NCBI RefSeq assembly: GCF_003173575.1
Contig: NZ_QGNY01000005.1
Coordinates: forward strand, 419,466 to 483,465
DNA length: 64,000 nucleotides
Direction of reading: 5' to 3'
DNA from: Pedobacter paludis
GTDB taxonomy: Bacteria; Bacteroidota; Bacteroidia; Sphingobacteriales; Sphingobacteriaceae
In this document: in pieces, positions 27,009 through 37,269 of the stretch
Position numbering within the stretch: the stretch's first letter is position 1
Layout: each line of letters opens with the position of its first letter
The notes under the pieces: model-generated
What the model saw: the letters and a program-made list of their open reading frames with translations, nothing else
Database searches by the model: none
Told to the model about the DNA's origin: nothing
Made by a program: the position numbers and the translations under genes

Positions 27009-30000
27009 CTAATTCAGCGTAAATCTTAAGCTAAAGCCAAAATTACTAAACGAAGTATTAAACGTTTGCGAAGTGTATGGTTTGGTGATGTTCGAATCGT
27101 AAAATAATTTGATGTTAAATTTCTGGTTTAGCACGTAATCTACACTTGGCCTTAAGGTAATGTTCTTGGCTCCAGATGAAACTTCGGCTTCGGTAACATC
27201 AGCACGATAGATTACGGTTTTGTTGTCTCTAATGGCCACATCCAATTTGAAATCCATATTGTTATCCATCTTTAAGCTTTTAAACCATCCAAAAGGGAAA
27301 CGGAATTTCGTTGTTCTGTAACCCAAGCCCAAAACCATATTGTTTTCTGATAGTTGTGCAAGCTGACTATTGGCCAAACTCAAGCCCAATAATCTCGATC
27401 TGTTTAACTCAAACGATGCAGTTAGGTTATTTTTAAAACGGGTATCAACACCAACAAGAGGCGAGAAATATTCTGAAATCGTTACCTGTGCAAACTGGAA
27501 TTGTGGCAAGAAGTTATTGTTTACATCTCTATTGCTCGAAAATCCGTTTGTTTCATTATACCTTAACAACGAATTATAGCCATTTACATTATACGCTGAG
27601 CGATATCCGTGTCTAATGTCTACCGAAGAAAACTTATCGGCGATAAAAGGAATCCTAGTTAAACCGCTGTAGGTTAAGCTCCAGTTCGGCAACGGAATTT
27701 TAGGGAATGCATTCATGGATATTTTGCTGGCATCTTTACCGGCATAAGCAGCTAAAAACGCAGATATAATTACATCCTGACTTTCTTTACCATAACCATC
27801 TGCATAACCACCGTTAACACCGTTTGAGTTTGGATTCTGTACACCCAATCTTCTCGAAATAATTAGCCTATTATTCATAAACTGTTGAAACAGGCCAGAA
27901 ACCAAAGTGGAATTATTTTCTTTAAACGCTGTTCCTAAGGCTATGTATGAGATGCTATAATCACCTGTTGTAATTGCACTTAAATTTTCGAAAGATGAAG
28001 CGCTTGCCACATACCTAAAGTTGGTAGAGAAGTTTCTCGTTTGCGCTTTGTTGGCCCGCAGCGTAATCCGTAAATCTCTAAAAGGCTCCATCTGCCCTGT
28101 TAAACTTAAATCTTCTCTCAAAGTGTTTACGTAAAGCTGATTTTGCAAAGTATCTGTTGTTAACCAACCATTGCCCAATGCCATTTCGCGGATGTCTCTC
28201 TGACTTCCGAAAACGAAGCCTAAGCCTGGCGCTCCAGTTACACTTTCAATCCCAAAATAGTTGGTTTTAGGTAAATAACCTGGCAAGAAAATCCCTTTGG
28301 TTTGTGTATAAGCGGCATTTATATTTTTAACACTCGTTAATAAATTGATGAAGAAATTTTTTGTTTTATTTCCCTCTTCACTATTACTTGCATTTCTTAT
28401 AAAACCAAACTTATTGTATAATGTAGTTAAATTTAAAGTTGGATTAAGCTGAACCGTTCTACTGTTTTGAACCGTGTTTCCTAAATTAATATTTGGATCT
28501 AATAGCGTAGATAGTGGTTCGGTTTGCCAGTTAAATACTGTTCCGTAACGGGTTTTAACCGTTACCCAGTTTAAGCCGGGAATTTTATCTATCGGAAGGT
28601 TATATGTTACATTTAAATTGTGGTTATAATCTGTCGTTCTACCCAAACGTTTAAGGTTTTGCCAAACTGTATCGCGTTTTAAACCTTCAATTCTTCCATC
28701 TGGTTCATCAATAATGGAGTAGTTGGTTGCATTAAAATCTAATTGTAAAGAACGGGTTAAATTCCATGCAATTCCGTAAACCCTGCTCATTCTAAAGTTT
28801 TTATTGAAGGTTGTTCCAAATCCGTTTTGATAAACTGGAAGTGAATTGTTTGGATCGTTATTTCTTAGCGTATTTTCCGAATACAAACGATCTACATCTA
28901 TCCTAAAATTAATCGCACTTGGGAAAATACTAAAGTTAAAATCCTTCAGCAAAGCCAGCATATTCGATTTGATAATTTTTTCGAATGGTGCATAAATTTT
29001 TGATTCTTTTGAATAGCTATACTGTAATGAGGCCCGATATGTATTCTGCAAACTGCTTTGATTGATAAAATCGCGGTGATTGTATTGCGTGTAAGCATAG
29101 CTTGCTGCAAAGTTTTCTACATCCCAAAGGTGAACAGGTTTTGTATTATTGGTACGCTCTTTACGCACATTGGTAAAGTTAATACCTCTTCGAACGGTAT
29201 AATCCTGTGCAAAGTTTAATATCGAATCTTTTTGCTCTTTTGTAGATTGATCCAGAGCATTCTTCAGTTCGATATCTGGTGTGCGTGGATTGTATTGTGG
29301 AGTTGAAACCTGTTTAGAATAACTTACAAACATCGGAATTTTTACTCCCGATTTTTGTGGAAGGAATTTACCCAGCTCTACTGCTGATGAAACATCCAAC
29401 AGAACATTATCTGCTCGGTTTCTTTCGCTCACTCTAGAATCAATAGATCCAAATCCGATAGTCGATTTACTTCCGGAAATATTAACGTCGGCAAAATCGG
29501 CCAACTTTAAATTCAATCGAGCTGTTGCTGCCCAGCCACCTTTTTCATCAAATTCGGTTAAGCGCAATTCGTTAAACCAAACCAAAACGCTTTTATCCAA
29601 ACCATCATCTCCTTCGGGATTTGCAAGGTTGCGCAATGGATTTTTCACCCCTACCATGTAAACTCTTACTTTACTCATGTCGGGCTGTCCTTTTACAATA
29701 ATTGTTCTGGTTCCATCAAAATAAGTATACGGAACGTTAATTGGCCAAGGCTGTCCGTTGGCTTGTTTTGCAACATTACGAGCCAATTTTGCATTTTGGA
29801 AAAGCGTTAAATCTACATCCATCCTATTTGCTTCTGGCCAAATGGCATCTGGATCGCTTGTACCGGGTTGTGTAACTTTTAGTGGCTGAACATATTCGTA
29901 ATAGTTATCCTGATTGTCGGTTCCAATTCTTAAGAAAGCGGCAACTTCATTATCACTTAAAACAAGGTTGTTTATCGCCTCTGCGTGAATAAACATTTCT

Positions 30001-33000
30001 AAATGTTTGTAAGAACGGAAATCGCTGTAGGCGGTTTTAAACGCCGCTCTACCGTAACCATCACGCAAAGTTTTCACACTAACAGATAAAGACTGTTCAT
30101 TTAAACGTGTATCGCCACGGTAATTGCTATAATCTCGTTCACGAACAATTCCTGGAGGCGTTACATAAGGAATTGGCGAACGTTTTCCATTCTCTTCAAT
30201 GTTAACGGTAGAAACTTCGATGGTCGAATTATCTGGTGTTAATGCAGGCAAAGCCGGATCTATAATCGCCTGATCTCCTGTATTTTTAGCATTATATTCT
30301 CTCCATTCTCCACGGATCAATTGCAATTTAGCGAAACGCATTACGGCGGTATCCGTAAAATTCGTCATAAACATTCTAAAGAAACGGATTGATTTAAAAT
30401 CCTGAATGTTGCCTACTTTAGATTGATACTGGCTAATTGGAATTCTAAACTGATACCATGAAACGGCTTGAGTATTTCCATTGGCCAGTTTAACCTGCGA
30501 TATTACTTTATCCGTAATAAAATTCTGACCTACAACTAAATCTGCAGGGCGCATGGATACTTTGTACTGGAAGTATTCATCGCTTTGCGTCATGTTGTTA
30601 TCGCGATTAATATCTTCTCCATCTGGCAACGAAGTTGAAGCAGAGTTTTCGATTCCTAATTCCTCCTGAGATTGTTGCGATGTTTTTGAGTTTCCTTCTG
30701 GTCCGTTATATTTTTCGTAGCGTTTTAAGATTCCGGCATTGATTTGATCTAGCGCTGGCCCTCTAAAATAAGTATAATTATCTGATGCTGGATCGGCATC
30801 TATTGCAGCGGCAGCTGTTGCATTTAACTGTGATTTAATCTGTGTTATTGCCGCAGCAAATTTGGCTCTTTCATTGGCATCCGATAAACCATCCAAACCA
30901 ACATCCTGTGCTTTACGGGCATCGGGATTATTATCAAATGCCTGCACAACAGGTTGCAGTTTTGGAACGCGACCCCAATTTGTTTCATCATATTTAGTTG
31001 GGTCATCACCTGCAGGCAAACCATTTTCCAATGATTTACGACCATCTTTTAGAATATCTTCTGAAATATTGCCCAAATTGAAATATACATCTCCACCAGC
31101 CGAATTTGGTTTATAAATATACGGGTCCATTACCCAAAGCTCAATAAAGCCAACATTCAAGGCTTCAAAATCATTCGTTTCAATTTTGCGTTGGAAACCT
31201 GCCCATCTATCTCTAGGATTTAACAATCTTCCATCATTGGCGAAGCCTGTGGTACTAAAGTTATATGGCCCACGTAAGGTTGGGTAATAGGCAACATCGA
31301 AAGTTGTGATGTTTAAAGCTTGCCCTGTAGCGGTTTCCTTAAACGGGAAAACCTCTTGTTCAATTACTTCTCTTACATAATGATTGGAAAGTTCGTTTCT
31401 ATTGTTACGAATATTTGCCGGTGTTGTAGAAGCAGCCGAATTGTAGAAAGTTGGATCGATATTATAAAAAGCTACTCTTGCCCTGTTGTAGCCATAAGCC
31501 AAATCATTTATAAGTTGCGATTCCTGAAACATTTGTGGCGTACCAGAAAGTTGCCAAGAAATAGCGCTTTTTAAATCGATAACAGATCTTGATGCTTCAA
31601 AATCGTCCAGATAACTTACCCCATTTTTACTGCCGGCAAAATTTAAGGCTCTCGGATGACCAGGAATTAGCTGTGCAAATTCTCCATAAAAAGTTACGCT
31701 TGATGGTGCCTTAGTAGAAATTAAAGGAATTTTATCAACCAGTTTAGTTAAAAATCTTGATGGCGAACTGTAATTTAAATCGGCACCCCAGATGGTATTT
31801 GAAATGGGCTCCTCACCAATATTTACTTTTTGAGTTAGGGGTTTCTCCGTCAGGTTCATGATGGTACCACCCAAATTCAGTTTGTTATTTACACGGTAAT
31901 CCAGTCGGGTTCCGAATAAAGATCTTTGTTGCAAACCAAAAAGCTCGTTGTTTTCAGTAGTAATTCTAATCGGCTGACCAGAAGTTAACAGCGCCTGATT
32001 AATAATGCTCACTCGACCGCCTTGGTAATCCACGGTAAAGTCGACACCTTCGGTTAGAGGCATAGTACCGGCAAAAACTTTTACCGATCCTTCAGGAACA
32101 TTAATTGCGTTTAAGCTGAATTCAGAAGAAACCTCCGATTGGTAATTTCCCTTAAGCACATATCTATTCTGGTTTTGAAACAATTGTTTGGCAATTGTCT
32201 GCGTGGAATCGTAAAGGGCTGTAAAAGTATATTTATCGATCAGCGCCTGCTCACTTGGCAAAAATTTATCTGCCAAATCCTTTCCAAAAGGTTCAATAAT
32301 CGGGAAAATAATTCGGCCATTGGCTGGATCAATCGTAATATAGCCTGTATTGGTATTGTTAACTAATGAAGAAAGTCCAGAACTGGAAAGATTTGAACCA
32401 AAAGTACTATTTGTTCCAGCTGTACTGGAAGAGAAGTAAGATCCGAAAGCATTGTTGGCCGCAACAAAATCGAAAACTCCATCTGGCTTTCTTTCATTTT
32501 GCTGATTCAGCCGATCAAATTCTGTTAGTCCAATCCATTGTCTATTGGCCGTATTCTGGCCCTCTGTCATAATGGGTTTTTCTACACCGCTTTCATTGTC
32601 GATTCTATAAATATCAAGTTTAAAATTCTGACTGCTGATTTGATAACCACCAATTGAGTAGATGTTTTTCATCATCAAATCCCATGTTGGCAGGTTAATT
32701 TTAGTGGTTTCGTTCTTTAACAATTTGGCATATAAAACCTTTGGATTATTCGGATCGAAAGTAATATCTGTTGAGAACTCTCCCACCTGATACTCAACAC
32801 CATTGTAAGTATAGCGATAAGCAACCGCCAAAACCTCATCAGAATTTAACGGATTGTTCAGGGAAATATAACCCAATTGGGGCTGAAAGGTAAACTCACG
32901 CTCGGTAAGTTTTCTGGCATAAGTTAGTTTGGCAAAATTATCTGTGCCTCTATTGGCTTGAAAAAACGAGATAACATCATTAGAATTTGTAAGCCTCGCA

Positions 33001-34193
33001 TTTGGCGGAAGAACCTGTAATAAGTTGTTGGATTGTTGCGTAAAACCTGTAGCGGTTGTACCTGCAGGCAAGCCCGATGTTCCCCCTGTAATTTGTGCCG
33101 TGTTAAATGGTGCGTTTTCCCCCAAATCGATTAAACCCAATACATCGCGGGAATCGGTTGTATTACCAGATTTATTGGTGATCCAAACTTCGATTTTTGT
33201 AATTTGAATGGGCGATGTAATAATTGGTGCGTTGGCTAGATTTTTATTGTAATTATTTCTAAAATACTGCGCTAAGAAATAATGTTTATTGGCTTCGTAA
33301 TTATCGGCACTTACACTAAAGGTATTTTGTTGTGCACCATTGGTAATCTTAATTTCTCTCGATTGCGATTTCTGCTGTGTGTAAACACTGGTTACATTTA
33401 ATTTACCAAACTGAAGCTGGGTTTTAATCCCAAATAAGGCCTGTGTACCAGAAATTAACGACGTATTTAGTGGCATGCTTACATTACCTGCCTCAATTTT
33501 TTTGATGATGTCGTCTGGTCCGCCGGTGTAATCGAGTTTGATTTGGTTCTCAAAATCGAACTGGGCTTCTGTATTGTAGTTACTTTTTATTTTCAACTTT
33601 GTACCAATATTTCCCACAAGATCCATCTGAATCCTTTGGTTAAAATCGAAGTTGGTCTGTACTCTTTGTCTTTCGTTAAAAAGTGGATTTTCGTTTTTGT
33701 TTATCCGTCCTAGAAAAGTTAGTTCAGCTTCCCCACGGGGTTGAATATCTATAGTAGAACCACCAAATAATTTCTCGAAAGCTTTACTGTTTACCTGAAT
33801 TTGAGGAATAATTCCAGTGCTTCTGTAATCGCTAACCTCTGCATTAGAAATACTGCGCCAGTTGTCGCGTTTTATTTCGCTATTAACCAGGCGGGAATAT
33901 TCGTCAATAGTTAAATACTGCGTTTGCGTAACGTACTTATCGCCAATTAATTCCTTAACAACGTAGCGTTTGTTCTTGGCATCGTACTCTACAATTCTTT
34001 TAATATTACTTGGTAATGGATAAAATGGATTTGTTGACGGGCTAATCCCAAGCAATTGTTTTTCGCGTAGGCTAAAGTTATTTTTGGACGCAGTTGTATC
34101 TGCTTTGCCCGGAATTACCTGAGAGAAGGTGTTTTGAGAGGCAAATAAAATGAATAGTGGGATGAGAAATAATAGGGTATATATTCTCTTCAA
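27009..34193 (-). CDS. sprA: SprA, type IX secretion translocon (cell-surface protein)
   Basis: 2394 aa with a signal peptide (about 1-25, LLFLIPLFILFASQNTFSQ). Length, the N-terminal SprA_N-type region (for example GGSTIDIQPRGEAELTFLGR and GNIGTKLKIKSNYNTEAQFD), and the central STKAPSSVTFYGEFAQLIPG and GVSYLDDFEASRSVIDL segments identify the giant 36-strand barrel through which type IX cargo crosses the outer membrane. In Flavobacterium it is needed for gliding. It lies 11 bases after ruvA and probably shares its transcript. No other T9SS genes are in the window. Confidence 0.96.
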   Translation of the reverse strand: MKRIYTLLFLIPLFILFASQNTFSQVIPGKADTTASKNNFSLREKQLLGISPSTNPFYPLPSNIKRIVEYDAKNKRYVVKELIGDKYVTQTQYLTIDEYSRLVNSEIKRDNWRSISNAEVSDYRSTGIIPQIQVNSKAFEKLFGGSTIDIQPRGEAELTFLGRINKNENPLFNERQRVQTNFDFNQRIQMDLVGNIGTKLKIKSNYNTEAQFDFENQIKLDYTGGPDDIIKKIEAGNVSMPLNTSLISGTQALFGIKTQLQFGKLNVTSVYTQQKSQSREIKITNGAQQNTFSVSADNYEANKHYFLAQYFRNNYNKNLANAPIITSPIQITKIEVWITNKSGNTTDSRDVLGLIDLGENAPFNTAQITGGTSGLPAGTTATGFTQQSNNLLQVLPPNARLTNSNDVISFFQANRGTDNFAKLTYARKLTEREFTFQPQLGYISLNNPLNSDEVLAVAYRYTYNGVEYQVGEFSTDITFDPNNPKVLYAKLLKNETTKINLPTWDLMMKNIYSIGGYQISSQNFKLDIYRIDNESGVEKPIMTEGQNTANRQWIGLTEFDRLNQQNERKPDGVFDFVAANNAFGSYFSSSTAGTNSTFGSNLSSSGLSSLVNNTNTGYITIDPANGRIIFPIIEPFGKDLADKFLPSEQALIDKYTFTALYDSTQTIAKQLFQNQNRYVLKGNYQSEVSSEFSLNAINVPEGSVKVFAGTMPLTEGVDFTVDYQGGRVSIINQALLTSGQPIRITTENNELFGLQQRSLFGTRLDYRVNNKLNLGGTIMNLTEKPLTQKVNIGEEPISNTIWGADLNYSSPSRFLTKLVDKIPLISTKAPSSVTFYGEFAQLIPGHPRALNFAGSKNGVSYLDDFEASRSVIDLKSAISWQLSGTPQMFQESQLINDLAYGYNRARVAFYNIDPTFYNSAASTTPANIRNNRNELSNHYVREVIEQEVFPFKETATGQALNITTFDVAYYPTLRGPYNFSTTGFANDGRLLNPRDRWAGFQRKIETNDFEALNVGFIELWVMDPYIYKPNSAGGDVYFNLGNISEDILKDGRKSLENGLPAGDDPTKYDETNWGRVPKLQPVVQAFDNNPDARKAQDVGLDGLSDANERAKFAAAITQIKSQLNATAAAAIDADPASDNYTYFRGPALDQINAGILKRYEKYNGPEGNSKTSQQSQEELGIENSASTSLPDGEDINRDNNMTQSDEYFQYKVSMRPADLVVGQNFITDKVISQVKLANGNTQAVSWYQFRIPISQYQSKVGNIQDFKSIRFFRMFMTNFTDTAVMRFAKLQLIRGEWREYNAKNTGDQAIIDPALPALTPDNSTIEVSTVNIEENGKRSPIPYVTPPGIVRERDYSNYRGDTRLNEQSLSVSVKTLRDGYGRAAFKTAYSDFRSYKHLEMFIHAEAINNLVLSDNEVAAFLRIGTDNQDNYYEYVQPLKVTQPGTSDPDAIWPEANRMDVDLTLFQNAKLARNVAKQANGQPWPINVPYTYFDGTRTIIVKGQPDMSKVRVYMVGVKNPLRNLANPEGDDGLDKSVLVWFNELRLTEFDEKGGWAATARLNLKLADFADVNISGSKSTIGFGSIDSRVSERNRADNVLLDVSSAVELGKFLPQKSGVKIPMFVSYSKQVSTPQYNPRTPDIELKNALDQSTKEQKDSILNFAQDYTVRRGINFTNVRKERTNNTKPVHLWDVENFAASYAYTQYNHRDFINQSSLQNTYRASLQYSYSKESKIYAPFEKIIKSNMLALLKDFNFSIFPSAINFRIDVDRLYSENTLRNNDPNNSLPVYQNGFGTTFNKNFRMSRVYGIAWNLTRSLQLDFNATNYSIIDEPDGRIEGLKRDTVWQNLKRLGRTTDYNHNLNVTYNLPIDKIPGLNWVTVKTRYGTVFNWQTEPLSTLLDPNINLGNTVQNSRTVQLNPTLNLTTLYNKFGFIRNASNSEEGNKTKNFFINLLTSVKNINAAYTQTKGIFLPGYLPKTNYFGIESVTGAPGLGFVFGSQRDIREMALGNGWLTTDTLQNQLYVNTLREDLSLTGQMEPFRDLRITLRANKAQTRNFSTNFRYVASASSFENLSAITTGDYSISYIALGTAFKENNSTLVSGLFQQFMNNRLIISRRLGVQNPNSNGVNGGYADGYGKESQDVIISAFLAAYAGKDASKISMNAFPKIPLPNWSLTYSGLTRIPFIADKFSSVDIRHGYRSAYNVNGYNSLLRYNETNGFSSNRDVNNNFLPQFQFAQVTISEYFSPLVGVDTRFKNNLTASFELNRSRLLGLSLANSQLAQLSENNMVLGLGYRTTKFRFPFGWFKSLKMDNNMDFKLDVAIRDNKTVIYRADVTEAEVSSGAKNITLRPSVDYVLNQKFNIKLFYDSNITKPYTSQTFNTSFSNFGFSLRFTLN

Positions 34194-34204
34194 AGGCGTT
34201 AGTT

Positions 34205-34789
34205 CTATAAATTTTTCAAAGCTTGTTTAATTAGTTGCTCAACCGAAAGTGTTCCTTCTGTTCCTTTTAATATTTGATCGATGGTTTTTTCGGCAGTTTG
34301 TTTGGCAAATCCGAGCATTACCAAAGCTGATAACGCTTCATCTTTAACTGTATTGTGCAAAGGCATAGAAATTAATGAATCTACGCCTTCTTTTTTTAAT
34401 TTATCCTGTAATTCCAATACCAATCGTTGAGCCGTTTTGGCACCCAAACCTTTAATCCGTTGGATTAGCGGAAGATCTGCATGAACAATTGCGGCCTGGA
34501 TTTCTAATGGTGTTATGGATGATAAAATCATCCTGCCAGTGTTTGGGCCAATGCCCGATACCGAAATTAAATGTAAAAATAAACGGCGTTCGCCTTCATC
34601 AGCGAAGCCGTATAAGGTGTGTGCATCTTCTTTTACATGCAGCCAAGTATATAATTTACACTTTTCACCATCTGCAAGGTTGCTGTATGTATTTAAAGAT
34701 ATGTTAATATGATAGCCTATACCTCCGGCTTCAACCACAACATAAGCTGGGCTTTTAAAAGCTAATTTACCATCAATATAGGCGTACAT
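34205..34789 (-). CDS. ruvA: Holliday junction branch migration protein RuvA
   Basis: 194 aa. The N-terminal OB-like domain begins MYAYIDGKLAFKSPAYVVVE and contains YTWLHVKEDAHTLYGFAD. Two helix-hairpin-helix motifs follow (LISVSGIGPNTGRMIL and IQRIKGLGAKTAQRLVLEL), and the C-terminal RuvB-binding domain occupies about 147-194. RuvA tetramers clamp Holliday junctions and load the RuvB motor. The gene starts 3 bases after maeB and is followed by sprA after 11 bases. Confidence 0.96.
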   Translation of the reverse strand: MYAYIDGKLAFKSPAYVVVEAGGIGYHINISLNTYSNLADGEKCKLYTWLHVKEDAHTLYGFADEGERRLFLHLISVSGIGPNTGRMILSSITPLEIQAAIVHADLPLIQRIKGLGAKTAQRLVLELQDKLKKEGVDSLISMPLHNTVKDEALSALVMLGFAKQTAEKTIDQILKGTEGTLSVEQLIKQALKNL

Positions 34790-34792
34790 GTT

Positions 34793-37108
34793 TTACTTCT
34801 TAGTTGTTTTACCAAATATACCTTTTCGTTTCGATGCGGCAATCTCTTCTTTTGCCTGAACATCTACAACTGCAATAGTAACCATATTTACAATCTCTCT
34901 CACCGAACTTCCCAATTGAACAATATGAACAGGTTTGTTTAATCCTAACAAGATTGGACCAACCGCTTCGGCACCACCCAGTTCTTGCAAAAGTTTGTAT
35001 GCAATGTTACCCGATTCCAAGTTAGGAAAAATTAAGGTATTTGCTGGCGCATCTGCCAAAGTACTGAAAGGGAAATTATCTTTTAACAACTCGTTGTTTA
35101 TGGCAAAGTTACCCTGCATTTCTCCATCAACAACTACCTCTGGATGGTTTTTATGAAGTAATCTGGCTGTTTCCCTAACTTTTTCTGGTGTTACGCCATC
35201 ATTAGAGCCAAAGTTTGAATAAGAAAGCAGAGCGATGCGAGGCTTGATGTTAAACTGTTTTACAGATTTATCCAACAACAAAGTAATATCTACCAATTCT
35301 TCTGCCGTTGGATCAACGTTAACAGTCGTATCGCCAAAGAAAACCGGGCCTTTTTTCGTCATCATCATGTACATACCTGCAACACGCTTAACGCCAGGTT
35401 CTACACCGATAACATGCAAAGCAGGCTTAATTGTAGAGCCATAGTTTTTTGTTAAACCTGAAATCATGGCATCTGCTTCTCCAAACTCAACCATTGATGC
35501 ACCAAAATAGTTACGATCTCTCAATAACTTTGTAGCATCGCTTGCAGAAACACCTTTACGTTGACGTTTCTTATACAGCGCCTCAGCATATTTTTTGGTT
35601 TTTTCTGGTTCTTGCATCTGATCGATAATCAAGGCACCTTCCAGTTCTAAAGCATGTTCATCAATAATGGTTTGTATTTTATCTTTGTTTCCTAAAAGGA
35701 TAGGAATTGCGATGCCTTCATCTTTAACAATTTGTGCGGCCTTTAAAATTTTATAATTATCAGCCTCTGCAAATACAACACGTTTTGGGTCTGATTTTGC
35801 TTTTGTTGTAATGGCACGCATAATTACATCGTCCAAACCTAAACGCTTTCTCAATTCTTCTGAGTATGCATCCCAATCGGTGATGATTTTCCGAGCCACG
35901 CCACTTTCTATTGCCGCTTTAGCTACCGCGATAGATACTTCGGTAATTAACCTGAAATCTACCGGTTTCGGAATGATGTATTCTTTTCCGAATTTAAGAT
36001 TACGGGCATTATAAGCCAAGTTAACAGCCTCCGGAACTGATTTTTTAGCCAATTCTGCAATAGCTTTAACTGCAGCGATTTTCATTGCTTCGTTAATACT
36101 GGTTGCACGAACATCCAAAGCACCACGGAAAATATATGGGAAGCCTAAAACGTTATTAACCTGGTTCGGATAATCGGAACGGCCTGTAGCCATAATGATA
36201 TCCTTACGGGTTTTAATCGCCAACTCATAAGCAATCTCCGGGTTAGGATTAGCCATGGCAAAAACGATTGGATTTTTAGCCATCGAGCTTAACATTGGAG
36301 CCGTAACACAATCAGCAGAAGAAAGACCAATAAATACATCAGAGTCTTTCATTGCTTCTTCAAGCGTGTTGATTTTTCTATCTGTAGCAAATTCAGCTTT
36401 AATATCATCTAACACCGCACGATCTTTACGGATAACCCCCGAGCGATCGCACATGATGATGTTTTCTTTTTTTGCACCTAAAGAAACATATAGTTTTGTA
36501 CAGGAAATTGCAGCGGCACCAGCACCGTTAACCACAATTTTAATCTTGTCCATCTTTTTCTTGAAGATCTCGCAGGCATTTAACAACGCAGCGGCAGAAA
36601 TAATTGCCGTACCATGTTGATCATCATGCATAACCGGAATGTTCATTTCCTCTTTCAAACGGCGCTCGATTTCAAAACATTCTGGAGCTTTGATATCCTC
36701 TAAGTTTACACCGCCAAAAGTTGGCTCTAACGCTTTAACAATTTTTACAAAGTCATCTACATTTTTGGTATCTAACTCTAAATCGAATACATCGATATCA
36801 GCAAAAATTTTGAAAAGCAATCCTTTACCTTCCATAACTGGTTTACCAGCTTCAGGACCGATATCGCCTAAGCCTAAAACAGCTGTACCATTACTAATTA
36901 CCGCAACTAAATTTCCTTTTGCGGTATATTTATAAACGTCTTCTTTATTTTCTGCAATTTTTAAGCATGGTTCTGCAACACCAGGAGAGTAGGCTAAAGT
37001 TAAATCTCTTTGCGAATTAGTAGGTTTTGTGGGTACTACTTGAATCTTTCCCGGACGACCTTGAGCGTGATAATCAAGTGCATCTTGCTTTCTATTGGTT
37101 TTACTCAT
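34793..37108 (-). CDS. maeB: NADP-dependent malic enzyme with phosphotransacetylase-like domain
   Basis: 771 aa, normal for the MaeB type. The N-terminal malic domain (about 18-150, VPTKPTNSQRDLTLAYSPGV, then GLGDIGPEAGKPVMEGKG) and NAD(P)-binding domain (about 160-400, IVVNGAGAAAISC) convert malate to pyruvate and CO2. The C-terminal PTA_PTB-like domain (about 430-755) is usually regulatory, sensing acetyl-CoA, rather than catalytic. It is first gene of the maeB-ruvA-sprA run, with a -7 box 24 bases upstream. Confidence 0.94.
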   Translation of the reverse strand: MSKTNRKQDALDYHAQGRPGKIQVVPTKPTNSQRDLTLAYSPGVAEPCLKIAENKEDVYKYTAKGNLVAVISNGTAVLGLGDIGPEAGKPVMEGKGLLFKIFADIDVFDLELDTKNVDDFVKIVKALEPTFGGVNLEDIKAPECFEIERRLKEEMNIPVMHDDQHGTAIISAAALLNACEIFKKKMDKIKIVVNGAGAAAISCTKLYVSLGAKKENIIMCDRSGVIRKDRAVLDDIKAEFATDRKINTLEEAMKDSDVFIGLSSADCVTAPMLSSMAKNPIVFAMANPNPEIAYELAIKTRKDIIMATGRSDYPNQVNNVLGFPYIFRGALDVRATSINEAMKIAAVKAIAELAKKSVPEAVNLAYNARNLKFGKEYIIPKPVDFRLITEVSIAVAKAAIESGVARKIITDWDAYSEELRKRLGLDDVIMRAITTKAKSDPKRVVFAEADNYKILKAAQIVKDEGIAIPILLGNKDKIQTIIDEHALELEGALIIDQMQEPEKTKKYAEALYKKRQRKGVSASDATKLLRDRNYFGASMVEFGEADAMISGLTKNYGSTIKPALHVIGVEPGVKRVAGMYMMMTKKGPVFFGDTTVNVDPTAEELVDITLLLDKSVKQFNIKPRIALLSYSNFGSNDGVTPEKVRETARLLHKNHPEVVVDGEMQGNFAINNELLKDNFPFSTLADAPANTLIFPNLESGNIAYKLLQELGGAEAVGPILLGLNKPVHIVQLGSSVREIVNMVTIAVVDVQAKEEIAASKRKGIFGKTTKK

Positions 37109-37131
37109 TACGTAACTTATTAGTGACGGCG

Positions 37132-37158
37132 CAAAGGTACAATTCTTTTATTAGGCAA
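37132..37158 (-). promoter_or_regulatory. Promoter of the maeB-ruvA-sprA operon
   Basis: The minus strand reads TACCTTTG (37139-37132), matching TAnnTTTG, with TTG (37158-37156) 16 bases upstream, slightly close for the -33 element. Confidence 0.55.
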
Positions 37159-37206
37159 GAAATAAATATCCTGTTCATTTAAGAATAAACAGAAGCTTTA
37201 AAACAG

Positions 37207-37241
37207 AAAAACCAATATATGCACCAGCAAATATTGGTTTT
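37207..37241 (-). terminator. Intrinsic terminator of the phospholipase C gene
   Basis: AAAACCAATAT (37208-37218) pairs with ATATTGGTTTT (37231-37241), an 11-bp stem. On the minus strand it ends in TTTT. It lies 29 bases past the stop codon at 37270. Confidence 0.8.
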
Positions 37242-37269
37242 AAAAAATTATTAGAATGTGGTTTTATGC